A stretch of DNA of 64,000 nt, from assembly GCA_027625095.1 (NCBI GenBank), contig JAQBXN010000016.1, positions 33,642 to 97,641 of the forward strand, read 5' to 3'. Positions 8,500 through 18,200 of this stretch are shown one piece after another; positions within the stretch are counted from its first letter, which is position 1, and every line of letters begins with the position of its first letter. Under the pieces are notes generated by a model. That model searched no databases, was not told where the DNA came from, and was given only the letters and a program-made list of their open reading frames with translations. Source of the stretch: Planctomycetota bacterium (GTDB lineage: Bacteria; Planctomycetota; PUPC01; JACPCR01). Position numbers and translations under genes: made by a program.

Positions 8500-9864
8500 A
8501 TGACCAATGCCCGCCCCAACATCATACTGATTAACTGTGACGATCTCGGCTATGGCGATCTCGGCTGCTACGGTTCAAGAGTTAACAAGACCCCTTCCCT
8601 TGACCGTATGGCAGAGGAAGGAATGAGGTTTACCGATTTTTACCAGGCGTCCGCCGTCTGTTCGCCTTCGCGGGGGGCGATGCTGACAGGGTGTTACCCA
8701 AGAAGAATTGGGTTCGGCAGTTTTGATGGACGCTGGGTGCTGTTCCCCGGCCAATCCGTGGGGCTGAGTCAGAATGAGAAGACTGTGGCATCGGTGTTGA
8801 GGGAGAATGGTTACGCCACAATGTTGGTGGGCAAATGGCATTGCGGCGACCAGCCTGAATTTTTGCCCACCAGACACGGCTTCGACCACTATTACGGTAT
8901 TCCATACAGTAATGACATGGGGCGGCAGGTTGGTCGGGAACACTATCCGCCGCTCCCCTTGATGGATGATGACGAGGTCATTCAAGAACAACCGGATCAG
9001 ACTTCAATTACGGAACGATACGTCGAGCGTTCTGTGCGATTCATTCGGGAAAACAAAGACCGGCCATTCTTTTTGTACCTCGCACACATGTATGTTCACC
9101 TGCCTCTTTACGCGCCAGAGCGTTTCCTGAGGCAATCGGAGAACGGCCCATACGGTGCGGCAGTCGAATGCATCGACTGGGCAGCAAGTGTTCTTCTTGA
9201 TGAGATTAAAGTGCTCGGACTCGATGAAAACACTTTGATCGTCTTCACTTCTGACAATGGCAGTCGCGGTAAAGATGAAGGCGGAAGCAATGCCCCCCTC
9301 CGTGGTGGTAAGGGAACGACCTGGGAGGGTGGCCAGCGGCTACCCTGCATCATGCGCTGGCCTGGAAAGATTCCCGCAGCTACCGAATGCAACGGGATGG
9401 CACTTTCCATGGACTTCCTGCCTACCTTCGCCGAGCTTGCTGGCTGCGATTTGCCAGACGACCGGATTATCGACGGCAAGAGCATCACACCACTAATGGC
9501 TGGTGAAGAGGCCACCACCCAGCATGATGCCTTCTTCTACTACTTCAAGGATGACATCCAGGCCGTGCGGTCCGGTAACTGGAAACTTCATATCCGGCGT
9601 CGTGATGACGAAGTCGCTGAGCTGTACGACCTGGAAGCGGATATCGGTGAAACTGAGAACGTTCACGATATGCACCCCGATGTAGTGAAGGACCTGCTTT
9701 CAAAGATTCAGGCCTGCCGTGAGGACATCGGTGACGGCGCTGCCGGCGTGGAAGGTGCAAACTGCCGACCGGTTGGACGAGTTGAAAATGCGGATACTCT
9801 GACGCATTACAATCCAGATCATCCTTACATCATTTCAATGTATGACATCGAGGATGCCGGATAA
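8500..9864 (+). CDS. Type I (formylglycine) sulfatase
   Basis: This 454-residue sulfatase hydrolyses sulfate esters. The formylglycine signature C-x-P-S-R is present as CSPSR at residues 54-58, followed by GAMLTG. Cys54 must be oxidised by a formylglycine-generating enzyme or an anaerobic maturase. The calcium ligands D14-D15 (NCDDLGYGD) and the later FTSDNGS and GGKGTTWEGG motifs are intact. The C-terminal region (SGNWKLHIRR then ELYDLEAD) is typical of arylsulfatase A-like enzymes acting on glycans. No clear signal peptide is seen, unusual for a polysaccharide sulfatase. GTG 8497 is an alternative start. The secreted TIM-barrel-like gene follows after a 44 bp gap, suggesting a two-gene sulfated-glycan unit. 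Confidence 0.92.
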   Translation: MTNARPNIILINCDDLGYGDLGCYGSRVNKTPSLDRMAEEGMRFTDFYQASAVCSPSRGAMLTGCYPRRIGFGSFDGRWVLFPGQSVGLSQNEKTVASVLRENGYATMLVGKWHCGDQPEFLPTRHGFDHYYGIPYSNDMGRQVGREHYPPLPLMDDDEVIQEQPDQTSITERYVERSVRFIRENKDRPFFLYLAHMYVHLPLYAPERFLRQSENGPYGAAVECIDWAASVLLDEIKVLGLDENTLIVFTSDNGSRGKDEGGSNAPLRGGKGTTWEGGQRLPCIMRWPGKIPAATECNGMALSMDFLPTFAELAGCDLPDDRIIDGKSITPLMAGEEATTQHDAFFYYFKDDIQAVRSGNWKLHIRRRDDEVAELYDLEADIGETENVHDMHPDVVKDLLSKIQACREDIGDGAAGVEGANCRPVGRVENADTLTHYNPDHPYIISMYDIEDAG

Positions 9865-9908
9865 TGCTCGGTGTTGTGTCATGCCATAAACCAACTTCAG
9901 GTGAGACC

Positions 9909-12218
9909 ATGAGATCATTCTGGAAACCCTGTTTCGCACTGCTTCTGCTGGTCGGGAGCTGCGCTGCAGAGAACAGTGCCATTGAACTGAATATGGCTGA
10001 AGGCCTTTCCGCTGCCATCTTCGCCAAAGATCCGGGCTCTCGAAACAAGCGATGTGCAGTGGCCAATGTCACCAAACTGGGCGGCGAGGCGTTTTATCTG
10101 TCGTCTGAGACGCTTTCACCCGGCGAGTACGTCCTGACGATGCGGATGAAGCTGTCCGTCATTAATCACATGAATTCGGCACCCCTTCACTTCGCTCTCA
10201 AAGTCGAGGGAGCGGCTGACGCGATACGTTCGTTCGACATCCTGGTGATCGAGCGCCCTCAGGTATATCAGCCCGTTACTTGTCGATTTTCTGTTACAAA
10301 TAGAGGGAAGATTTCCGCCTCACTCACCTGGGAACGGAAGGCATTGAATCCGGAGAAGCGGGCGAGCGTAAGAGTAGAAATTAAAGACATTCCCAAGCTG
10401 CCGACGGTGGCAGTGACCGGCAATGAGCCCGACGATCTGGATGAGGATGACATCGAGGTCGAACTCTCCGCCGAGCCACCGCTCAGCGGCCTTAAATATC
10501 TCTACCTGGCCGTCGACAGTGTGAATGTCACGAAGCTATCCGATGTCAGCATCACGAAGCTGGAAGTGGACAAGGTTCGATACTCACCTGGAGAAAAACC
10601 GCAGATAGAGCTGAGTTTCAGCAATCATGCAGAGGAAGCTCGAAAACTGCGTGTTGAGACTTTTCTTGTGCACGATCTTGATACACGGATACCGGTTGAC
10701 TCACGTGAAATCGAATGCGCTCCGACAAGCGCTCACAGTCTGGCGATCTCTGGCCCTACTGTGGAAGCCAAGTGGGGGTACGCAATTCATTGCCGAATTT
10801 CTGACGGCGAGAATTTGCTCGCTGAACGGAGTGAGTATTTCACTGTTCACGAAAATCTCTGGGCCGTGTTAATTACGGGCAGGACGCCCGCTCAGTTTAC
10901 TGCACATGTCACAGAGTCGAGGGCCCAAGCCGCAGCATTAGCAGGCAAGCGACGCTATCAGAATTTCTGGGAGTCCGGTTTCTGGGCGCCGGATGAGTTC
11001 GGCGATTTCACTCCAGATACTGAATTCTGGTGGGGAGGACAGGGTAATTATTATGGCGGCCGGACAGGTACAAGAGTCCAGAACGAAGAAGCACACAAGG
11101 TTGGTATCTCGTGCGCGGTCTATTCGAATATCTGGGGGGGAGATGGCCCTCCCGCATTCGAACTGATCCGGCGGCAGCCGGAATGGGGTTACGCATCCAC
11201 GTTCAACGTTGCCTGGTTAGATCGATGGGATCGCAACTCCATGGGCACGGGACGTCCAGGCTGGCCGATGCATGTCTGGCCTCTCACCATCATGAATCAT
11301 GGCCTTGACGGCCCTATCGTGCATCATGGGCACGAGTTGATCGAGACACACAAAACGCTGGGCTGGGATGCCGTTCGCTATGATTCTCACGGGATCTCAA
11401 GTGAGAGCGCGAATCTGGTCAAGAAGCTGAAAACGATCGTACATGCGGAAGTGCCAAACTTTCAGTTCGGTTACAACTCGAGCGTGCCGGGTCGCGACCC
11501 CAGCAAGGCCGAGGCATTCCGAATTCATTGCGAAAACGGGGGGGGCATCATGGAAGAAGGCATCCGGCAGTTTGCCGACGGGGGCATGTCTTTCAGCGGC
11601 GGCGCAACCTATGACGTATTCGCCAACAGACTTTTATCCTTCAAGAATGAGGCCCGCGAATCCGGCGGGCACTTCCTTGCTATTGGCACGGACAAGCAGT
11701 TCCCCAATGACCTTGTTTATCAATACATCATCTGGCTCGCGGGCAACACACACCCCTGCTATGACTGGCCGGCCGTGAGCGTTGCCGACTACAACCAGTT
11801 CGCCACGCGCTTCGCCGGCCAACTGTGGGATCTCAACGTGAAGCCGATGGGATCACCTGAAGAGGTTATCGACATCGGTATGGCGAAAGACTTCCTTTGG
11901 AGATGGAAGGAATTCGTTCACCAGCGCGAGATGCCAGGCGGCCGGAACCAGTGGATCCTACATCTGGTCAATACGCCCAAAGAGCGCGTCCTCTTCACTC
12001 ACGACGATGTCAAGGTGCCCGAACCACACATTGATTTTCCCCTAAGCGTGAAGATGCCGCCCGAGGCGAAGGTCGAGGCCGTATGGTTCCTGACTGCCGA
12101 ATATGAACTCACCCAGCACAAAATTGAATTCGAGCGCACCGGCAACGGGATTCGTTTCATCGTTCCAAAGCTCCGGTTCTGGAGTTCCGTTGTAATCGAT
12201 TGGAAACTGACTGAGTAA
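9909..12218 (+). CDS. Secreted putative glycoside-hydrolase-like protein downstream of the sulfatase
   Basis: The 769-residue product has a clear signal peptide (MRSFWKPCFALLLLVGSCAA). An AGGTGAG ribosome-binding site fixes ATG 9909. Residues about 25-310 look like beta-sandwich domains. Residues about 315-700 are rich in aromatic residues and carry TIM-barrel-like motifs: GISCAVYSNIWGG, GWDAVRYDSHG (an Asp at the end of a strand, as in catalytic nucleophiles) and GGIMEEGIRQFADGG (a possible acid/base Glu). A final beta domain follows. The layout resembles GH66- or GH13-like barrels, but no family was recognised with confidence. Position directly after a sulfatase favours a role in sulfated polysaccharide breakdown outside the cytoplasm. 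Confidence 0.6.
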   Translation: MRSFWKPCFALLLLVGSCAAENSAIELNMAEGLSAAIFAKDPGSRNKRCAVANVTKLGGEAFYLSSETLSPGEYVLTMRMKLSVINHMNSAPLHFALKVEGAADAIRSFDILVIERPQVYQPVTCRFSVTNRGKISASLTWERKALNPEKRASVRVEIKDIPKLPTVAVTGNEPDDLDEDDIEVELSAEPPLSGLKYLYLAVDSVNVTKLSDVSITKLEVDKVRYSPGEKPQIELSFSNHAEEARKLRVETFLVHDLDTRIPVDSREIECAPTSAHSLAISGPTVEAKWGYAIHCRISDGENLLAERSEYFTVHENLWAVLITGRTPAQFTAHVTESRAQAAALAGKRRYQNFWESGFWAPDEFGDFTPDTEFWWGGQGNYYGGRTGTRVQNEEAHKVGISCAVYSNIWGGDGPPAFELIRRQPEWGYASTFNVAWLDRWDRNSMGTGRPGWPMHVWPLTIMNHGLDGPIVHHGHELIETHKTLGWDAVRYDSHGISSESANLVKKLKTIVHAEVPNFQFGYNSSVPGRDPSKAEAFRIHCENGGGIMEEGIRQFADGGMSFSGGATYDVFANRLLSFKNEARESGGHFLAIGTDKQFPNDLVYQYIIWLAGNTHPCYDWPAVSVADYNQFATRFAGQLWDLNVKPMGSPEEVIDIGMAKDFLWRWKEFVHQREMPGGRNQWILHLVNTPKERVLFTHDDVKVPEPHIDFPLSVKMPPEAKVEAVWFLTAEYELTQHKIEFERTGNGIRFIVPKLRFWSSVVIDWKLTE

Positions 12219-12239
12219 ATTCAGTTCAGCAAGGGAAAT

Positions 12240-13196
12240 ATGAAAACAGGTATCGATCCCAAAGTTGACTTTGCATTTAAGAAGGTCTTTGGGAGCGAAG
12301 GCAACAAGGATATCTTGATCGACTGGCTGAATGCGGTCTTGAAGCCGCCGAAGGGTCACGAGATCCAGTTGATTGAAATTTTGAATCCGTTCAATCTGCA
12401 GGAGGCTTCAGACGACAAGCTCTCGATCCTCGACGTCAAGGCAAGGGATCAATCTGGGCGGCAATACAATATCGAGATGCAGATGATCACGGTGCCTGAT
12501 CTCTCTTCGAGGCTGCTCTACTATTGGGCCAGGCTGTATCAGGATCCGCTGAAGCAGGGCGAGGACTACTGCACACTCCAGCCCACGATCTCAATATGTA
12601 TTCTGAATGAATCCTTGTTTCCAGATATAGAGGACGTCCACCTGATCTTCAGACTCTGGGATGAAAAGAACAGAATTGTCCTGACCGGCGATATCGAATT
12701 TCACCTTCTCCAATTGGAGAAGTTTGAACAATCTCCTGATACTCTTACTGAACCGCTTCAAGAGTGGTTATACTTTCTGAAGCACGGGGGTGAGTTGGAC
12801 CCGGAACAACTCCCAAACCTGCTAGACCGACCACCGATCCGGCACGCAACAGAGGAACTCGCCATGATCACTAAACTCGACCTGGAGAAGGAACGATACG
12901 AATCGCGTCGCAAAGCTCAGATGGATCAGAACAGCTTCATCCGCGCCGCCCAGAAACGTGAGGAGCGGGCTTTGGCCAAGGGGAGAGCAGAGGGGAAAGC
13001 AGAGGGGAAAGCAGAGGGGGAAGCAAAGGGAAAAGCAGAGGGGGAAGCAAAGGGCAGAGCCGAAGGGGAGATTAGAGCCCTTCAGAGTGTTCTTGGTTTG
13101 CCGGTCTCCGATTGGGAGTCCTTGAGTGAACTGCCCATTGAAGAACTCAACAAGAAAGCCAGTGAGCTCAAGCAAAAATTGCAAGGAAGTTCATGA
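12240..13196 (+). CDS. Rpn-family PD-(D/E)XK nuclease / putative transposase
   Basis: This 318-residue protein belongs to the Rpn (PDDEXK-type, formerly Transposase_31) family, which promotes RecA-independent recombination and DNA cleavage. It starts with the typical DPKVDFAFKKVFGSEGNK. It has the nuclease core as LSILDVKARD followed by YNIEMQ, giving catalytic D65, E79 and Q81. The C-terminal part has an IRHATEELAMITKLD helix and a run of A-E-G-K/R repeats (about 245-280) encoded by short tandem DNA units. AAGGGA precedes the ATG. The gene looks intact, and a broken second copy of its 3' end lies directly downstream. Confidence 0.9.
   Translation: MKTGIDPKVDFAFKKVFGSEGNKDILIDWLNAVLKPPKGHEIQLIEILNPFNLQEASDDKLSILDVKARDQSGRQYNIEMQMITVPDLSSRLLYYWARLYQDPLKQGEDYCTLQPTISICILNESLFPDIEDVHLIFRLWDEKNRIVLTGDIEFHLLQLEKFEQSPDTLTEPLQEWLYFLKHGGELDPEQLPNLLDRPPIRHATEELAMITKLDLEKERYESRRKAQMDQNSFIRAAQKREERALAKGRAEGKAEGKAEGEAKGKAEGEAKGRAEGEIRALQSVLGLPVSDWESLSELPIEELNKKASELKQKLQGSS
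12981..13070 (+). repeat. In-gene purine-rich tandem repeat encoding Gly-Lys/Arg-Ala-Glu units
   Basis: About 90 bases consist of near-identical 12-base units related to GCAGAGGGGAAA, with variants GCAGAGGGGGAA and GCAAAGGGAAAA. They encode the repeated A-E-G-K / A-K-G-K motif near the C-terminus of the Rpn nuclease. Such units expand and contract by slippage and are common in this family. The broken downstream copy lacks them. Confidence 0.85.
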
Positions 13197-13229
13197 GCCA
13201 CGTGCCTATTCAAGCCGATCAAAGTCTGT

Positions 13230-13545
13230 GAACTCGCTCGACTTCCAAACCGCAAGACGTCTCAGAGCCTATACGAAAGAACTCGCCAGAAGCATTAAAT
13301 TCGACCCCGATGAGGAAAGATATTGGGTCCCTTAGAAAGGGGGGTCATGGATTGGAACAACATGATCTGCGCCGCCCAGGCACGTGAGAAGCAGGCGTAT
13401 GCCGAAGGGGTAGCTTTCGGGACAACCAAAGCTCTTACAGAGGAGAAGCAGAGGGGCGCATTTATCGATAAAACTCGAACTATCCAAAAGGGCTTTGGTT
13501 TAGAGGTAGCCACTCGAGAATCTTTGTTCGCACGCAACGATTCAG
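13230..13545 (+). pseudogene. Remnant of a second Rpn-family gene (3' part, frameshifted)
   Basis: Two short frames here match successive parts of the C-terminal half of the Rpn protein just upstream. The first encodes RAYTKELARSIKFDPDEERY, corresponding to RHATEELAMITKLDLEKERY. It stops at 13335. Translation then continues in another frame with MDWNNMICAAQAREKQAYAEG, corresponding to MDQNSFIRAAQKREERALAKG, and later TRTIQKGFGLEVATRESL, corresponding to IRALQSVLGLPVSDWESL. The order and spacing are the same as in the intact gene, but the nuclease core and the tandem repeat are missing and at least one frameshift is present. It runs directly into the truncated ABC exporter gene. Confidence 0.78.
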
Positions 13546-13548
13546 AGG

Positions 13549-14406
13549 GTGATTCCGGTGACTCGAAGCCAGAGTTGGGGTAGCGCCTTTAGAAGGATGC
13601 GACGGATCCTCGAGATTCTCGATACGCCGGAAGAGTCGGACGCCCATCCCGAACTGGCGCATGAGCCGCCAGAGCCCGGGACTATTGAATTCCGAAATGT
13701 CACCTTTGGGTACGAGCCAACACACCCGATCTTGAAGAACATCAACCTTCGAATCGAGCCGGGACAAATGATCGGTATCGTTGGACGGAGCGGGGGTGGT
13801 AAGAGCAGTCTCATAAACCTGCTTTGCCGGTTTTACGAACCGCAGGAAGGCACCATTACTATCGGCGGTACGGATATTCGGGAATTCCGAGCGCAGGACA
13901 TCCGCCGCATGGTTGGACTCGTTCTGCAGGAACCATTTCTGTTCCGCGGCAGTATCATTGACAACATCGCATACGGTAGACCAGATGCCGACCTCCTCGA
14001 CATCCTGCCCGCTGCGAAATCTGCCCAGGCCCATGAATTTATTATGCGCCAGCCCCAGGGCTATGAGACCGAGCTAGGCGAGCGTGGCACCGGCCTTTCC
14101 GGTGGAGAACGTCAACGCATCAGCATTGCCCGGGCCCTGCTTTGCAACCCGCCGGTACTGGTTCTCGACGAGGCCACATCATCCGTCGATTCGGAAACTG
14201 AATTCGCCATCCAGAAGCTTGCCGAGGGCCGTACGGTAATCGCTATCGCTCACCGGCTTTCCACGCTTCGCAATTCAGATTGCATCTACGTGGTCGACAA
14301 CGGACCCATTGTGGAAGACGGCACACATCAGCAGCTCATGGATCGAAAAGGGTACTACTTCCGCATGGTCGACATCCAAAACGAACTCCTGGAATCCGTC
14401 GCATGA
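13549..14406 (+). CDS. 5'-truncated ABC exporter: nucleotide-binding domain only
   Basis: The open frame encodes 285 residues. The first 25 (SWGSAFRRMRRILEILDTP) are the linker that normally joins the last membrane helix of an ABC exporter to its ATPase domain. The rest is a complete nucleotide-binding domain: Walker A GRSGGGKSS, a Q-loop in GLVLQEPFLF, signature LSGGERQR, Walker B VLVLDEATSSVD, and a switch histidine in AIAHRLS. The six-helix membrane domain of about 300 residues that should precede it is absent and is replaced by Rpn remnant sequence. The frame is closed by a stop at 13507. GTG 13549 is only the first possible start. It is probably a fragment of a homodimeric exporter, and export function is doubtful. 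A DUF1854 gene follows 42 bp downstream. Confidence 0.82.
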   Translation: MIPVTRSQSWGSAFRRMRRILEILDTPEESDAHPELAHEPPEPGTIEFRNVTFGYEPTHPILKNINLRIEPGQMIGIVGRSGGGKSSLINLLCRFYEPQEGTITIGGTDIREFRAQDIRRMVGLVLQEPFLFRGSIIDNIAYGRPDADLLDILPAAKSAQAHEFIMRQPQGYETELGERGTGLSGGERQRISIARALLCNPPVLVLDEATSSVDSETEFAIQKLAEGRTVIAIAHRLSTLRNSDCIYVVDNGPIVEDGTHQQLMDRKGYYFRMVDIQNELLESVA

Positions 14407-14448
14407 AAAAATTGTCAACTAAAGGTTCTCCACTCCGCACATACAAAT

Positions 14449-14985
14449 ATGATGCAAAGTCAATCCAAGCAATCCCTCCACTTTCTTAGCCCTGAGACTA
14501 CCCGGATCTTTCGTGAAAATTCCGGTTTGCTGCACGTTCGGCTCATCAGAAAGCCTGATTCAGAGCATCAGGGCGTTCATGCCGTCCTTGCTTTTCCGAT
14601 CTCTCACCCTGATTCCTTCATTTCTCTTCGATGTGAAGAGAGCAAGGGAGAAAACGAATATGAAGTCGGAGTCATCAAAGCGCTCAACCAGTTCAACCCG
14701 GACTCGCAGACGCTCATCAGACAATCACTCGGCCGTCACTATTTCGAGCGGGTGGTACTTCAGATACATCGCATCCGGCAGATATACGGTGTGCTCGAGT
14801 TCGAGGTCGATACCGCCTCCGGGCCTCAAACCATTATGGTGAAATGGAGTTACAACAGCACCGAGGACTACGGCAAGACCGGCAAAGTCCTCCTGGATAT
14901 CCACGCCAACCGCTGGGTCATCCCGAATATCGAAGCTCTCCCCAAGGCCGAGCAGGGGCTGTTTCGCCGGCGGATTTACTGGTAG
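14449..14985 (+). CDS. DUF1854 family protein
   Basis: The 178-residue protein shows the DUF1854 pattern: an N-terminal beta region (FPISHPDSFISLRCEE), then GVIKALNQFNPDSQTLIRQSLGRHYF, IHRIRQIYGVLEFEVDTASGP, and a C-terminal LLDIHANRWVIPNIEAL with R-R-R/F-x-Y-W. DUF1854 genes are usually found next to ABC exporter genes, in some genomes in cyanophycin-related clusters, and are thought to act with the exporter. Here the partner exporter has lost its membrane domain, so this gene may be an orphan. Either of two consecutive ATGs (14449, 14452) could be the start. No transmembrane segment is seen. Confidence 0.83.
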   Translation: MMQSQSKQSLHFLSPETTRIFRENSGLLHVRLIRKPDSEHQGVHAVLAFPISHPDSFISLRCEESKGENEYEVGVIKALNQFNPDSQTLIRQSLGRHYFERVVLQIHRIRQIYGVLEFEVDTASGPQTIMVKWSYNSTEDYGKTGKVLLDIHANRWVIPNIEALPKAEQGLFRRRIYW

Positions 14986-15232
14986 GGAAGTTGGAGTAGG
15001 GGGCGGCGGGTCAGATTGTGGAACAAGCGTATCGAAATGTTGTCTCTTGCAGCCACCTTCAGATAAATTTCTGTCCCCGCACCTGAATTTGCGGTCCTTA
15101 ATACCGGCCAATCTAAATCTCTTCGAGACGTCCGGTTAAGGTTAGAATTAAAGACAATATCTGTTAAATTGAGTCGCCCCATCCCGGTGCATGCCCTGTA
15201 TATTCCCCCTCGACAATTCTACCGCCCCTGCC

Positions 15233-15240
15233 AGGAGAGG
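15233..15240 (+). promoter_or_regulatory. Strong ribosome-binding site that fixes the start of the pseudokinase gene
   Basis: AGGAGAGG lies four bases before ATG 15245. This argues against the longer in-frame start at 15191, which has no such site and would add an unlikely 18-residue leader. Confidence 0.75.
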
Positions 15241-15244
15241 TTTC

Positions 15245-18200
15245 ATGTCAGCATCGATGCAAGTTCTCAACAAGCTAGTCTCCCAAGGCATCCTTAAAGA
15301 GAATGAGAGGGATCGGTTACTCCGTGAATATGAAGACGCGTACCAAAAAGATGCAGACCTGAGCATTGAGGACTTCATGGAGGAACAGGGCTACATCGTC
15401 GAAGAAAGTCGTCAGAAGACCCGGCACTCGACGGCCATTCGCCAGTCGGCGAAAAGCCGCATCGATCCTGACGATCTGAAGTTACTCGACGAACTGGGGA
15501 ATGGTGGCGCCGGCCCGGTATTCAAAGCCAGTCCAGGCGGCAACGGCACCTATTACGCCGTTCGAATTCTTTCGGATGTCAGTGACGAAGAAAAGGCCGA
15601 AATCCATGCAGCCCGGGACCTTGACCACCCATCCATTGCTGGGGTCCACGATTTGGTTTTTCTGGATAAAGGACCCGCGGTCGTCTGCGACTTTGTGAAG
15701 GGCATTCGACTCAGTCAGATTCTCAAATTCAAGAGCAAGCTCTCAGAACGACAGGCGATTGAAATGGTCGGCCAAATTGCTGCCGCGCTGGAGCATGCGT
15801 GGAAGCTGGAGATCGTCCACAAGGACCTCGAACCGAACAATATTGTCCTCACCCCCGCAGGCCGCATTGTCATCCTTGACTACGGCCAAAAGAAAGAAAC
15901 AGTATCACCGCCCTACATGTCCCTCGAACAGGGCAAAAAAGGCCAGCCGCTCGATATTCGTACAGACATTTATTCTCTTGGGATTATTTTTTATGAGCTC
16001 CTTGCTGGGCAGCCCCCCTTCCAGGGCGAAAGCGCTTCCGAAACCCTCAAGCAGCATTATCGTAAGAGCCCTGAAGATTTGCGCAGGATGAGTCCGGAAG
16101 TGTCGTTGGAGACATGGAAGGTAGTCAGAAAGATGCTTGGTAAAGGGCGACGCGATCGATACCAGACCCCTGCCGAGTTGTTGGACGCGCTGGATGCACT
16201 CCTCGCCGAACTTGACGGAAAGGCCGCGGCGAAACGGCGCAAAATGGATCAGTCAAACGGCGCCATGGCCAAACAACCTACGGCCGGTCTCGTCGCCGCT
16301 TCCGGAACGCTGACCAACGATGAAAAACAGACCAGCCAGGAGTCGCGGGGCGACGAAGAAGAAACCTACCAGGAAGAGGAGGAAGAGGAGACCTATCAGG
16401 AAGATGAGGAATACGACATCTCCACCCAGCCAAGTATGAAAGCGGCCGAGGAAAACGGGAAAGACGAAGACGAGGAGGACGAGGAGGAAGAAGAAGAAGA
16501 GGAGGAGGACGATGACGACGATGTTGACTGGAATGACATAGAGGACGAGGAGGAGGAAGAAGAAGAGGAGGAGGAGGACGACGAAGAAGAAGAAGAGGAG
16601 GAGGAGGAGGACGAAGAAGATGAAGAGGAGGAGGAGGAGGACGAAGATCCCATTGCCTCCAGGCCAGGTCGCCGCGTCCATGCAAGCAGGCGACCACAGC
16701 GAAGCGGGATGTCGCTTCTTTACTTTACTCCATTGGCGATTGTCATTGCCTTCGTTGTGGTGAAGTACGTGTCCAACCAGGAGGAGCTCAAGCAACAACG
16801 CGAGATACAGACTAAACGAGAAGGCCCCCCTTCCTTCCACAAATCCTACAGTAAGGAGGAAGTGGCTAAATTCCAGAACTTCAAGGACGAGTTTAATGCC
16901 GCTATCAAGAAGAAACAGAATCTGCAAGATTGGATGGATCGGGCCATCGATTTTTCTGAAAAACACCCCAACCGCTTCTACGAATCCCGAAGCTTCATCC
17001 AACGTGTAATGAATAGCGCTGTCGGATCAAAAGTAGAAGACACTCTCACCCAGCTCGGAAAAGTCGCCATCGCTGAAATCGACCGGAAAGAACAGGTCCA
17101 TGCAAGATTCATCATGAGCAAAGTCCGTGAGCAGGCTGAAGTCCTGACCGCCGCCCAAAAATTCGGGGATGCTATTCAGCTCTTCTACCAAGTGCCTGAC
17201 AGTGATCGGACGCCCACCGTGGAGACCATGATCCTGGTGGAGGTCGCAAAGGTTGAAGAGGTCGCAAAGGAGAATTGGAATGAAGCCAAAGATAAGGTAT
17301 TTGATCTGACCGGCCTCGAGTTCGTGCCCATCGAAAAGAAGGAAGATGTGACCGTGGTTGAGCCCGATCCCGAAGCCGAAATGAACAATCGCCGTCGTCC
17401 CCGAAGGGGTGCGCCGGCAATGGCAGCTTTGGCGGGGCGCAGCATGGAAGAAACCATGGCACTCCAGTTTGCCCCCACCACGGAAGAGCTGGGCAAAGCC
17501 AAGCAAATCCTGGTTCCTTTCGAAGACTGTGGCATCCACCAGATCATGGTGCATGCTCGTGACTATCTGTCAGAGATGGAGGGCCTGGAAGTCCGGGTTG
17601 CCCAGTTCCAGGAAGAAATGGGCCGCAAGATCGAGGCCCAGACGAGGGACGAATCCCAGCGGCTGTATGAGCAGTTCCTTGCACAGGTGGAAGAGATGCT
17701 GAGAGAGTTAAAGGTCTGGGATGTCGCCAAACTCTGCAAAGACGTTCGCGCCAAGAACGAATACTCATACCACTTCAGCCAGATCGATAAATTGCGTGAC
17801 GAAGCCGACCTCATGGCCAACGTGCTCTCGTGGGCCAAACCACACATCAAGACCCTCAAAGACGAAACCGTCATCGTTGGCAAAGCCGAAACCAGCGCCA
17901 AATTTGAAAACTGGGATGAGAAAAAGGAAGAAATGATCCTCGTTCGCGGCGAAGTTCGCTTTCGCAGCCCCTTTACTGATCTCGAAGGCCCCATCCTCTA
18001 CCGCCTGGCGCAGAACGCCGCCAATAGCGTTGACCAGGGAACGTATCATGTTTCGATGATGGTATTCGCCTACTACATCGCAAAAAATGAAGCTCCGGGG
18101 CCCCGCAGGGGTAAGTTGTGGGATGACGCCAACAACCACTACATGGCCGCCAAATCAAAAAGTGCGGACGTCAACAAGCATTTTGATCTCATCACGAAGA

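Noticed and set aside
16253..17002. Long reverse-strand open frames (249, 139 and 85 codons) in the kinase-SUMF1 gene
   Set aside because: They are the antisense of the Glu/Asp-rich tract and give low-complexity Leu/Phe/Val, Pro/Arg or Ser runs. No start signals; the forward gene explains the region.
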